Assembly: GCF_003346815.1 (NCBI RefSeq)
Contig: NZ_CP031217.1
Location: forward strand, 1,860,001-1,924,000
Length of the DNA stretch: 64,000 nucleotides
Source: Halarcobacter bivalviorum
GTDB lineage: Bacteria > Campylobacterota > Campylobacteria > Campylobacterales > Arcobacteraceae
Direction: 5' to 3'
Below, piece after piece: positions 7,645 through 15,334 of this stretch. A program made the translations under genes and the position numbers. Within the stretch, counting starts at the first letter, position 1, and each line of letters opens with the position of its first letter. The notes beneath the pieces are model-generated. The model did not search any database and was not told where the DNA came from. It saw nothing but the letters and a program-made list of their open reading frames with translations.

Positions 7645-9147
7645 ATGAGTAATACCTATTTCAATCATATTCCTTGTGGGCAAACACTTCCTGTAAACAA
7701 TGTACACGCAGTATCTGTTTCAATGCCAAACTTACAAGATGTGATTGATTATGAAGAACAAACACCAGAAATTTTAGAAATAATAAAGAGTGGTTATCCA
7801 AGATTTATTCTTCATCCTTATTTAAAACAACTTGCCTCTTATATCAAAGAAAAATATGGAGTAAGTGATAGTTATGAGGTAGTACTTTTAAGTTCACAAA
7901 GAGCTGTTAAACTTGTAAGTGATAAATATTATATCCACAATAAAATAGAGATATATGAACCTTTTGGAGTGATTTTAGTACAAAATGGAACTTGTCAACT
8001 ACAAAGAGTATTATCATATATCCAACATGTAGGTTGTAATCTTTCATCAAGACTAGCAGAAAAATATCTTTTTGAAAAAGGTTTAATTGCAAGTTTACAT
8101 CAAGAAATACTAGAAGATAAAGATACTTCAAAAGATATAGTTATATCAACTTTAGCAAATGCTTATAAACAACCAAAAGAGAATGTACATTTAGCTCCAT
8201 CTGGAATGAATGCTATTTATTCAGTTGTTAGAGGAATAAATTCAATACAAGCCAAAAATGGAAGAACTGTTTTAGTTCAATTAGGATGGCTCTATCTTGA
8301 TACCATGAATATAGTAAATCATCACTATCAAGAGCAGAAAAGTTTTCCACATCTTGATAAATTAGAGTTATTAGAAGAGTACTTAAAAGAGAATGGTTTA
8401 AAAGTAAGTGCAATTATTACAGAGATACCAACTAACCCTCTCTTAAAATGTTTTGACTTAAAAAGAGTAAGAGCCCTTTGTGATAAATATAATATTCCTT
8501 TAATCATTGATACAACATTTGCAACGCCTTATAATCTTGACCTAACTTCATATGCAGATATTTTTGTGGAATCTCTTACAAAATTTGCCTGTGGAAATGC
8601 AGATGTTTTAATGGGAGCTATTATTTTAAATAAAAAGCATCCCCTATCACATATGAATTGGGAATTTTTTAAACACTGTGAGCCTGTTTATATCAAAGAG
8701 ATACAAAGACTTGCTTTTCAAATAAAAGATTATGAAAAAAGAGTAAAAACAATCTCTTCAAATACAAAAAAATTAATCTCATATCTTGAAAAAGCAAGCT
8801 TTATAAAAAAAGTATATCACTGTATGGATGAAAACAATAAAGAACTTTATTCACAAGCAATAATTGATGAAAATTCTTATTGTGGAGTTATCTCAGTTGA
8901 ATTTACTAAGCCTCTAACACAAAGCTATGATAAGCTTAATTTTGCAAAAGGACCTAGCTTAGGTACTGAATTCACACTTCTTATGCCATACACTTATCTT
9001 GCTCATTATGATTTAATTCAAACTAAACAAGGAAGAGAACACTTAAAAGAAGTCGGATTACCTATTGATTTAATTCGTATTTCTGTAGGAGTTGAACCCA
9101 TTGAAGAGATAATCAATGAGTTCGAAAAATTAAAAAATAGCAATTAG
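7645..9147 (+). CDS. Large transsulfuration enzyme resembling fungal-type cystathionine gamma-synthase
   Basis: The 500-residue protein has two parts. The first 160 or so residues begin with a glycine/proline-rich stretch and contain HAVSVSMPNLQDVIDYEE and SGYPRFILHP. From memory these strongly resemble the N-terminal region of fungal STR2/met-7 cystathionine gamma-synthases. The rest is a PLP fold-type I domain: APSGMNAIYSVV in the phosphate-binding position, IIDTTFATP with the PLP-pyridine Asp, and VESLTKFACG with the PLP lysine. The usual YxRxxNPT segment is not evident. It is translated 3 bases after the preceding paralogue and ends 4 bases into the convergent cupin gene. Confidence 0.75.
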   Translation: MSNTYFNHIPCGQTLPVNNVHAVSVSMPNLQDVIDYEEQTPEILEIIKSGYPRFILHPYLKQLASYIKEKYGVSDSYEVVLLSSQRAVKLVSDKYYIHNKIEIYEPFGVILVQNGTCQLQRVLSYIQHVGCNLSSRLAEKYLFEKGLIASLHQEILEDKDTSKDIVISTLANAYKQPKENVHLAPSGMNAIYSVVRGINSIQAKNGRTVLVQLGWLYLDTMNIVNHHYQEQKSFPHLDKLELLEEYLKENGLKVSAIITEIPTNPLLKCFDLKRVRALCDKYNIPLIIDTTFATPYNLDLTSYADIFVESLTKFACGNADVLMGAIILNKKHPLSHMNWEFFKHCEPVYIKEIQRLAFQIKDYEKRVKTISSNTKKLISYLEKASFIKKVYHCMDENNKELYSQAIIDENSYCGVISVEFTKPLTQSYDKLNFAKGPSLGTEFTLLMPYTYLAHYDLIQTKQGREHLKEVGLPIDLIRISVGVEPIEEIINEFEKLKNSN

Positions 9148-9485
9148 AGTTTAAGTACACCTTTTACTCTATTTGTATTATCATTTTTAGATAAACTTAA
9201 TCTTACAATTGAGTTCTCATTTGCTTTTAGATTATGCATAATATCACCCTCTAAAGCTATTATATCACCTTTTTTTAGAGTATAAACTTGCTCTTCTATA
9301 CCAAAGTCTATAGAACCCTCTACTAACTCAACAATAATAGGAAACTTTGTTTTATGGTCTTTCATAATTTGATTTTTTGAAAAAACAATTCGAATCTCTT
9401 TTCTTATTTCATCATCAAACATAACTGAAATTAAAACTTTTTCTTGACTATATTCTAAATTATCATAAATATTAAACTTTTTCAT
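9144..9485 (-). CDS. Small cupin-domain protein
   Basis: The start was placed at the ATG at 9485, preceded by AAAGG; a longer frame adds ten residues but has no ribosome site. The 113-residue protein shows a single RmlC-type cupin. An IVELVEGSID strand is followed by the second cupin motif (TLKKGDIIALEGDIMHNLKA) with one His, plus DHK as a possible first-motif ligand. The function is unknown; small cupins of this type often sit in redox or nitrosative-stress regulons. A perfect TTGAT-N4-ATCAA box is centred about 41.5 bases before the predicted transcription start, so it is probably switched on by a Crp/Fnr-family activator. It is convergent with the upstream transsulfuration gene, overlapping it by 4 bases. 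Confidence 0.75.
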   Translation of the reverse strand: MKKFNIYDNLEYSQEKVLISVMFDDEIRKEIRIVFSKNQIMKDHKTKFPIIVELVEGSIDFGIEEQVYTLKKGDIIALEGDIMHNLKANENSIVRLSLSKNDNTNRVKGVLKL

Positions 9486-9504
9486 TTGAAACCTTTTTAT
9501 TGGA

Positions 9505-9510
9505 AGTATA
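9505..9510 (-). promoter_or_regulatory. Promoter -10 box for the cupin gene
   Basis: TATACT on the minus strand, 19 bases before the ATG. Transcription would start near 9498. This places the Fnr-type palindrome at 9533-9546 at about -41.5, the standard class II activator position. Confidence 0.55.
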
Positions 9511-9532
9511 ATCAATTAGAAAAGTTTAATTG

Positions 9533-9546
9533 TTGATTTTAATCAA
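9533..9546 (-). promoter_or_regulatory. Crp/Fnr-type operator, perfect TTGAT-N4-ATCAA
   Basis: TTGATTTTAATCAA is a perfect palindrome matching the Fnr/Nnr consensus. It ends 1 base before the stop codon of the minus-strand NicO gene and reads into the cupin promoter. A related half (AATCAATTA) occurs again at 9510-9518. The spacing to the -10 box supports activation by an oxygen- or nitric-oxide-sensing Crp/Fnr protein, but no such regulator is encoded in the window. Confidence 0.6.
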
Positions 9547-11016
9547 TTAAAAAATTTGTGCATTTAAAAATAAAAAAATACCTAAAATAAACATTACTAT
9601 AGGTGCAATTATCTCTAAAGCATAAGTTACTCTATGCGATTTTTCACTTAAATTTTTTAAACTTACTCCTAAAAATGAACTTGCAAATATTACTAAGCCC
9701 ATCCCAAAACTAATAGCAATTGAAGCTAAGATAACTGCAAAATATGTCTTTAAAACAAAAGCATAAATAAATAAAACTACTGTACCAGGACAAGGAATAA
9801 GTCCAGAAGTTAAAACAAAATATAAATCTTGCTTCATAAAGTTTGGTTTTAAACTATTTACCTCTTTAGGTTTGTCTATACTCCAAAGGGAATTAGTCTT
9901 ATTTGTTGGAGAATTTGAACAACAAGAGCTACAAGAACAACCTTTATTTTTAATTTTTCTATATAAAATAAAAATAGCTAAGAGCATAATCAATACAGCT
10001 GAAACCTTAGTAAGTATTTCTACTGAATCATTTACAAAATTGTTTAAAACTGATTGTAAAACAAAAATTGAAACAATAACTAAAATCAAAGCTCCAATAA
10101 TATGAATAAAAGCACTAGCTTGAGAAATCATAAAAGCTTTAGAGTAAGAACTCTTATTTGCCATAAAATATGAAAAGGCTAAAGATTTACCATGACCTGG
10201 ACCTAAAGCATGAATAATTCCATAAATAAACGAGACTACTAAAAGCATAAGTAAAGCTAGATTATCTCCATTTTCTATTCTTACAAGATAATATTTTACC
10301 TTTGTTACAAACTCTTTTAAAATAGTCTCTTCTTGCTCTTTGCTCTGTTCTTCATATAAAGATTCATTTATTTTCTCTTCTACTTTTTCTATTTGCTTAA
10401 ACTCATTTTGCTCTAAACTCTCTTCTTTTTTTGCATTTAATAAAGAAAAACTAAAAATAAGTTCATCCCTTGTAGAAATTTTTGTAGTTTTTATATCTTT
10501 TATTCTATTTATTTTTGAAAGTTTATCAAAATGAACCAGAATAAAATAGTTTTCATTGTCATTTATTCTAAAATACAAGACATGTTCATTTTTGATTTGA
10601 AAATTTAAATCTAAAGTATACTCAAAATGTAAAATAGAGTTTTTAATATATACACTCTTTTTAGAAACTTTTACATCTAAACTATTCTCTTTATCTAAAA
10701 TCTTCCCATAAGATAGTTGAACTAAATAGTTTCGAGGAATTACATACTCATAAATTGCCTCACCAATTACTTCTAACTCCTCTTTATCGAAAAAGTTATT
10801 AGCATTTGTATCATAAACCTCTTTTAAAGAATCAGTAAAATCTCTTGTAAGTACCCAAGTGATTTTTGCAGTTTCAATCTCTTTTTCTGAACTTTTAACT
10901 TCAATATAAAATTTTGTTTCAGGAGAGTAAACAGTACAAATAGCACACCCAAAAAGTGTGCTACTTAAAAGAAAAGATAGTAGGAATAATCTATTTATAA
11001 GAGTTTGCAATTTCAT
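9547..11016 (-). CDS. DUF1007 / NicO fusion metal transporter, probably zinc-linked
   Basis: The 489-residue protein has an N-terminal signal (LLSFLLSSTLFGC) and a DUF1007-type extracytoplasmic domain to about residue 240 (ITWVLTRDFTDSL, YDTNANNFFDKEEL). A NicO-family membrane domain follows with the motif HALGPGHGKSLAFSYF, a Cys-rich cytoplasmic loop (KGCSCSSCCSN) and the second-half motif TSGLIPCPGTVV. NicO proteins move divalent metals such as Ni, Co or Zn. The gene overlaps the znuA-like gene by 26 bases and shares its Zur-type operators, so zinc is the likely substrate. No ATPase or ABC permease lies beside it. The direction of transport is uncertain. Confidence 0.75.
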   Translation of the reverse strand: MKLQTLINRLFLLSFLLSSTLFGCAICTVYSPETKFYIEVKSSEKEIETAKITWVLTRDFTDSLKEVYDTNANNFFDKEELEVIGEAIYEYVIPRNYLVQLSYGKILDKENSLDVKVSKKSVYIKNSILHFEYTLDLNFQIKNEHVLYFRINDNENYFILVHFDKLSKINRIKDIKTTKISTRDELIFSFSLLNAKKEESLEQNEFKQIEKVEEKINESLYEEQSKEQEETILKEFVTKVKYYLVRIENGDNLALLMLLVVSFIYGIIHALGPGHGKSLAFSYFMANKSSYSKAFMISQASAFIHIIGALILVIVSIFVLQSVLNNFVNDSVEILTKVSAVLIMLLAIFILYRKIKNKGCSCSSCCSNSPTNKTNSLWSIDKPKEVNSLKPNFMKQDLYFVLTSGLIPCPGTVVLFIYAFVLKTYFAVILASIAISFGMGLVIFASSFLGVSLKNLSEKSHRVTYALEIIAPIVMFILGIFLFLNAQIF

Positions 11017-11914
11017 TTGCTACTTTTAATAAATTTTCATCCCAATTTAGAGCTAAAGGATCAATTGTTACAACATTTGCTTTTATACTTTTAGAGATAG
11101 TATTTGCACCTTTTTTAGAAAATTGAGGTGCTACAAAAACAACTTTAATATCATGTTTTTTAGCCTCATCAATTAATTCAATAAGTTGAGAAGGTTTTGG
11201 CTCTTTTCCTTCAATTTCGATAGCAATTTGCTCTAAATGATATTTTTTAGCAAAATATCCCCATGATGGATGGAAAACCATAAAAGCTTTATGTTCATAT
11301 TTTTCTAAAATAGTTTTTATATTTTGGTCTAAAGTCTCTAGTTCAATTAAAAACTTTTTTAAATTCTTTTTATAAAACTCTTCATTCTCTTTGTCAAGTT
11401 TAACTAGCTCTCTATAGATAATCTTTGCTTGATTTTTTACTAATGTTGGCTCTAACCAAATATGTGGATCTAATCCAGAATGTTCATGGGCTTCTTCTTT
11501 ATGTTCATGTCCTTCTGGTCCATGGTCATGATGATTATGTCCTTCTTCTTCATGTTTTGAAAGATGTTCTTCATGCTCATGATGAGAGTGAGCTTCCATT
11601 TCTAACTTTTTTATACCCTCTGAAGTATCAACAATTTTCATATTTTTATTAGCATTTTCAAATTTTTCTAACCAAGCATTTTCAAAAGGAACACCAATTG
11701 AAAAATAAATTTCTGAATTTGCTAATTTTTTCATTTGAGAAACTTTTGGTTCATAAGTTGCTGGTGAAGCTCCTGGTTTAACCATAACATTTACATTTAT
11801 TTTATCTCCTGCAATCTTTTCTACAAAAAACTTCTGAGGCGTGATACTAACAGTAACCTCTTTAGAAATCAATAGAGAAGATAATGCAAAAAAAGCTAAT
11901 AGAATTTTTTTCAT
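10991..11914 (-). CDS. znuA: ZnuA-like zinc-binding periplasmic protein with a His-rich loop
   Basis: A 307-residue cluster A-I metal-binding protein with a signal peptide (MKKILLAFFALSSLLIS). The helical backbone carries GASPATYEP and SGLDPHIWLEP. A long His/Glu-rich loop (about residues 107-147, HSHHEHEEH to HEHKEEAHEHS) is the signature of zinc-specific members. Further metal-site segments are FHPSWGYFAKKY and the C-terminal NVVTIDPL. It normally feeds a ZnuBC ABC transporter, but here the only partner is the downstream DUF1007-NicO gene, overlapped by 26 bases. A perfect TGCAAC-N3-GTTGCA palindrome lies 22 bases upstream of the start, indicating zinc repression. Confidence 0.88.
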   Translation of the reverse strand: MKKILLAFFALSSLLISKEVTVSITPQKFFVEKIAGDKINVNVMVKPGASPATYEPKVSQMKKLANSEIYFSIGVPFENAWLEKFENANKNMKIVDTSEGIKKLEMEAHSHHEHEEHLSKHEEEGHNHHDHGPEGHEHKEEAHEHSGLDPHIWLEPTLVKNQAKIIYRELVKLDKENEEFYKKNLKKFLIELETLDQNIKTILEKYEHKAFMVFHPSWGYFAKKYHLEQIAIEIEGKEPKPSQLIELIDEAKKHDIKVVFVAPQFSKKGANTISKSIKANVVTIDPLALNWDENLLKVANEIANSYK

Positions 11915-11935
11915 CTTATACCTTTAATTTATTTT

Positions 11936-11950
11936 TGCAACACAGTTGCA
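11936..11950. promoter_or_regulatory. Zur-type operator 1
   Basis: TGCAACACAGTTGCA is a perfect 6-3-6 palindrome. It covers the likely transcription start of the minus-strand znuA-like gene, whose -10 candidate TAAAAT lies at 11955-11950. Together with the second copy nearby and the divergent zinc genes, it is best read as a Zur binding site. Confidence 0.65.
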
Positions 11951-11983
11951 TTTTATTTGGAATATTAATATATTAAAACTTTT

Positions 11984-12000
11984 ATGCAACTTAGTTGTAT
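11984..12000. promoter_or_regulatory. Zur-type operator 2
   Basis: ATGCAACTTAGTTGTAT is a 7-3-7 palindrome with one mismatch and the same core as operator 1, TGCAAC-N3-GTTG(C/T)A. Centres of the two sites are 49 bases apart, between the divergent znuA-like and zur-like genes. It would suit autoregulation of the regulator. Confidence 0.6.
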
Positions 12001-12053
12001 TTTTTAGATATTCAAGTATAGGAAATTTAAAATTAATAAGATATAATTTATTC

Positions 12054-12428
12054 ATGAACGTTGAAAAAATAGCCAATAAATCAAATGTAAAACTTACAAC
12101 TGCAAGAAGAGCAATCTTAGAAATTCTTATTAAAAATAGTCATCCTTTATCTTATGAAGATATAAAAGATGAGTTATCTATGGATAAAGCTACTTTTTAT
12201 AGAAATATTTCTATTTTCGAGGATGAAAATATAATTACCTCTTTTGAATCTAATGATAGAAAAAGATATTTTGAGATTCAAAAAAATGTACATTCTCACT
12301 TCATATGCACCAATTGTTCGAAAATTGAGTGTATACACGAAAAACCCACTTTTAATTTAGTAGGATATAAAATAGATAATATTGTTATAAAGGGTATCTG
12401 CCCAAATTGTTTACATAAAGGAAATTAA
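12054..12428 (+). CDS. zur: Fur-family regulator, probably Zur
   Basis: The start was set at the ATG at 12054; upstream in-frame sequence runs back through the operators and is not coding. The 124-residue protein has a winged-helix domain (TTARRAILEILIKNSHPLSYEDI, then DKATFYRNISIFED) and two zinc-site cysteine pairs (CTNCSKIECIH and CPNCLHKGN) for the structural Zn. Divergent pairing with znuA and the two TGCAAC palindromes point to zinc sensing rather than iron; a separate Fur is encoded at 51832-52281. No ribosome site precedes the ATG, and a TATAAT at 12042-12047 would give a nearly leaderless mRNA. NhaA follows 3 bases downstream. Confidence 0.8.
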   Translation: MNVEKIANKSNVKLTTARRAILEILIKNSHPLSYEDIKDELSMDKATFYRNISIFEDENIITSFESNDRKRYFEIQKNVHSHFICTNCSKIECIHEKPTFNLVGYKIDNIVIKGICPNCLHKGN

Positions 12429-12431
12429 CGT

Positions 12432-13712
12432 ATGATTCAACCATTGATTACTTTAGAAAAGTTTATCAATAAAGAAGCCCTAAGTGGTATTTTACTTTTT
12501 GTTGCAACTGTTGCTGCTGTAATAGTTGCTAATTCTAGTCTTGGACAAGCTTATTACGACTTATGGCATTTACCTCTTGGAATAAATATTGGTGAGATAA
12601 AAGTCTCTATGACCTTAACTTATTGGATTGATGATGCATTAATGGCATTATTCTTCTTAATGGTTGGTTTAGAAATTAAAAGAGAGATGTTAATTGGAGA
12701 ACTTTCAACTGTAAATAAAGCTTCTTTTCCTTTAATTGCAGCAGTTGGTGGTATGGCAGTTCCTGCATTAATTTATGTTGCTTTAAATCCTGATAATCCA
12801 TTAGGATTTGGTGTTCCCATGGCAACTGATATTGCCTTTGCACTTGGTATTTTAATGCTATTAGGGAAAAGAGTAAATCCTGCATTAAAACTATTTTTAG
12901 TTGCATTAGCAGTAGTTGATGATTTAGGTGCTGTTTTAGTTGTTGCAACTGTTTATACAAGTGAAATTCAATCACAGTACTTTATTCATGCGGGTATAGT
13001 TTATGCACTTATTTGGATTTTAAATAAAAGAGGTGTAACTAATCTTTTACCTTACCTTTTATTAGGTATTGCTCTTTGGGTTTATATTCATGCCATTGGT
13101 ATTCACGCAACTATCGCTGGTGTATTACTTGCATTTGCAATTCCAATTAGCTCTAAAATTGATGAAAAAGAGTTTATTAGTGATACTAGAGAATCAATTG
13201 ATGAGTTTGAAAAAAATATGGATGATGTTCCTGTTTTAAATCATCATCAAATTGATGCACTTGAAACTATTGGATATGGATATGATAAAGTTCAAAACCC
13301 TTTAGTAAGATTAGAGCATAATTTACATGGTTTATCAGCATTTTTTATTATGCCATTATTTGCATTTTCAAATGCAGGAGTTTTAATTGACTTCTCAACT
13401 GTTCATGCAAACTTACCAATCGTTCTTGGTGTTGTTTTAGGTCTAGTATTTGGTAAACCAGTAGGTATCTTAGGATTTACATATTTAGCTCACAAATTTA
13501 ATATTGTTAAAAAACCAGATACTATTTCTTGGAGTGAAATCCTAGCAGTTGGATTTATTGCAGGTATTGGTTTTACAATGTCAATTTTTATTACTCACTT
13601 AGCTTTTGCTAGTGAAGAAGTAATCTCAGCAGTTAAACTTGGTGTATTTGCAGCTTCATTCGTTGCTGCTGTAATTGGTGTGTTTTTATTATTAAGAGTT
13701 AAGAAAAATTAA
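12432..13712 (+). CDS. nhaA: NhaA sodium/proton antiporter
   Basis: The 426-residue integral membrane protein has the NhaA family segments FLMVGLEIKREMLIGELS, VPMATDIAFALGILML with the paired Asp residues of the ion site (VVDDLGAVLVV), and ATIAGVLLAF. It exchanges Na+ for H+ across the inner membrane for pH and salt homeostasis. A cytoplasmic loop around residues 235-275 is enriched in Asp/Glu/His (DDVPVLNHHQIDALE). It starts 3 bases after the zur-like gene and may share its transcript. Confidence 0.95.
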   Translation: MIQPLITLEKFINKEALSGILLFVATVAAVIVANSSLGQAYYDLWHLPLGINIGEIKVSMTLTYWIDDALMALFFLMVGLEIKREMLIGELSTVNKASFPLIAAVGGMAVPALIYVALNPDNPLGFGVPMATDIAFALGILMLLGKRVNPALKLFLVALAVVDDLGAVLVVATVYTSEIQSQYFIHAGIVYALIWILNKRGVTNLLPYLLLGIALWVYIHAIGIHATIAGVLLAFAIPISSKIDEKEFISDTRESIDEFEKNMDDVPVLNHHQIDALETIGYGYDKVQNPLVRLEHNLHGLSAFFIMPLFAFSNAGVLIDFSTVHANLPIVLGVVLGLVFGKPVGILGFTYLAHKFNIVKKPDTISWSEILAVGFIAGIGFTMSIFITHLAFASEEVISAVKLGVFAASFVAAVIGVFLLLRVKKN

Positions 13713-13768
13713 CAATTATTTAACAAATAATTTGTACAATAATTATAAAATTAATTAAAGGCTTATAA

Positions 13769-14224
13769 ATGAAAAAGACACTACTTGGTTTATTAGTTGC
13801 AGGAACAGCTCTATTTGCTTCAAGCATTGAAGTAAAAGATTCATATGTTAGAGCGACACCTCCAGGATTACCAAATTCAGCTGCATTTATGACAGTTGTA
13901 AATATTAGTGATAAAGATATAGCAATTGTAAAAGCTACATCTAAAGTATCAAAAGTTGTAGAACTTCATACACATGACATGAAAGATGGTGTTATGAAGA
14001 TGTATCAAGTTCCTAAAATTGATGTAGCTGCTAACTCTGAAACAGTATTAAAACCAGGTGGTTTTCATATTATGTTAATTGGATTATATAATCCTTTAAA
14101 AGTAGGAGAAAATGTTGAGTTAACATTAGAATTATCTAATGGAGAGACAAAAACTATAATTGCTCCTGTTAAAACTGTAATGGGTGGAATGAAACACCAC
14201 GGACATAAGGGAATGAAAAACTAA
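13769..14224 (+). CDS. PCuAC-type periplasmic copper chaperone
   Basis: A 151-residue exported protein (signal MKKTLLGLLVAGTALFA) of the DUF461/PCuAC family. The copper motif is visible as LHTHDMKDGVMKMYQV followed by GGFHIMLIGL, giving the expected His and Met ligands. The C-terminus adds an extra Met/His-rich tail (MGGMKHHGHKGM). Family members bind Cu(I) and help load the CuA or CuB site of haem-copper oxidases. Two genes follow closely, an anchored small protein and Sco1, so this is a copper-delivery operon. Confidence 0.88.
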   Translation: MKKTLLGLLVAGTALFASSIEVKDSYVRATPPGLPNSAAFMTVVNISDKDIAIVKATSKVSKVVELHTHDMKDGVMKMYQVPKIDVAANSETVLKPGGFHIMLIGLYNPLKVGENVELTLELSNGETKTIIAPVKTVMGGMKHHGHKGMKN

Positions 14225-14229
14225 TTGTT

Positions 14230-14715
14230 ATGGCTGAAAAACAACAAAACAATATAAAAAGTATAATACTACAACTTGGTATTGTACTTTTTATTGTTGT
14301 AGGTTATTTTCTTATTGACTTTAATAAAATTTATCAATCTTTAAAAGGTGAAGCAAAATTTATTACACAAAATAGTCAATGTGACCTACATAAAAGCTCT
14401 TGTACTATCAAAATTCAAGATGGAACTATTTTTACTTTAGATGTAGAACCAAAAACTATTCCTTTAATGAAACCTCTTAAATTTACTATTAAAAGTAATA
14501 ATGCCAATTTAAAAAACTTAGCTTTAAATATCTATGCTACAAATATGGCAATGGGTGAATTTTATCTTCCTGTTAAAAACTTAGGAAATGGTAATTATGA
14601 AGCGATAGGAACACTTCCTACATGTCCTTTAGGGAAAATGGAATGGAATGCAGATATAAGAATAGAAAAAGCCACAGAAAATATTGGGGCAAGATTTCAA
14701 TTTAAAACGGACTAA
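14230..14715 (+). CDS. Membrane-anchored periplasmic protein of the copper-delivery operon
   Basis: A 161-residue protein with one N-terminal membrane helix (about residues 11-28) and an extracytoplasmic beta-rich domain. It contains CDLHKSSCTIKI, ATNMAMGEFYLPV and LPTCPLGKMEW, so three Cys and several Met residues might bind copper. The layout recalls FixH or YtkA-like small domains, but I do not recognise the family with certainty. It lies 5 bases after the PCuAC gene and 2 bases before sco1, so a role in copper handling or cytochrome oxidase assembly is inferred from position. Confidence 0.7.
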   Translation: MAEKQQNNIKSIILQLGIVLFIVVGYFLIDFNKIYQSLKGEAKFITQNSQCDLHKSSCTIKIQDGTIFTLDVEPKTIPLMKPLKFTIKSNNANLKNLALNIYATNMAMGEFYLPVKNLGNGNYEAIGTLPTCPLGKMEWNADIRIEKATENIGARFQFKTD

Positions 14716-14717
14716 TA

Positions 14718-15290
14718 ATGAAAAACTTTTTAAGACTTGGGATAATTTTTGTAATCTCAGTTATTTTAATCTCTTTTTTAAAACCTTTTGTTGAACAATA
14801 TAAAGAGAAACAAAAATATGACTTTACAGTTGAAACCGTTGATGGAAAAATATCAAAAGATGATTTTAAAGGTAAGGCTTTAGCAATCTATTTTGGATAT
14901 ACATACTGTCCTGATGTATGCCCTACTTCTCTTAGTTCTTTATCTCAAGCTTTAAAGAGTTTTAGTGAAGAAGAAACAAAAGATTTTACAGGTTTATTTA
15001 TAAGTGTAGACCCAGATAGAGATAAATTAGCAAGCTTAAAAGAGTATGCTAAATATTTTCATAAAAACTTTATTGGTGCAACTTCAAATAAACAAAATAT
15101 TGATGATATAACTAAAAGATATGATACTTATTATGAGAAAGTTGCATTAAATGACTCAGCAATGGGTTATTCTGTATCTCATACTTCTTACATTTATTTA
15201 TTTGATAAAGAAGGAAACTTTGTAGCAAAAGTAGACCATTTCTCTGATCCAAGTAAAATAAAAGAGAGTCTTTTAGCTATTTTAAAATAG
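14718..15290 (+). CDS. Sco1/SenC-family copper chaperone
   Basis: The 190-residue protein has an N-terminal anchor (residues 6-24) and a thioredoxin-like domain with the Sco copper motif CPDVCP (GYTYCPDVCPTSL). The distant His ligand lies in VSHTSYIYLFD. ISVDPDRD is another Sco signature. Sco proteins move copper to, or reduce, the CuA/CuB sites of terminal oxidases. It ends the three-gene copper operon begun by PCuAC. Confidence 0.93.
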   Translation: MKNFLRLGIIFVISVILISFLKPFVEQYKEKQKYDFTVETVDGKISKDDFKGKALAIYFGYTYCPDVCPTSLSSLSQALKSFSEEETKDFTGLFISVDPDRDKLASLKEYAKYFHKNFIGATSNKQNIDDITKRYDTYYEKVALNDSAMGYSVSHTSYIYLFDKEGNFVAKVDHFSDPSKIKESLLAILK

Positions 15291-15323
15291 CAATATTATT
15301 CTAGTAATTTCTAATAGTTTTGC

Positions 15324-15329
15324 TATAAT
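15324..15329 (+). promoter_or_regulatory. Promoter -10 box of the AraC-type gene, apparently leaderless
   Basis: TATAAT (in TTTTGCTATAATTTCGTATG) ends only 5 bases before the ATG at 15335. A transcript started at the usual distance would begin on or next to the start codon, with no room for a ribosome site. Confidence 0.5.
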
Positions 15330-15334
15330 TTCGT

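Noticed and set aside
11425-11652. A 75-residue plus-strand frame rich in Leu, His and Val
   Set aside because: It is the opposite-strand shadow of the His-rich loop of the ZnuA-like gene, with no ribosome site.
12676-12975. A 99-residue minus-strand frame inside nhaA
   Set aside because: Gln/Leu-rich antisense shadow of the antiporter, without a start signal.
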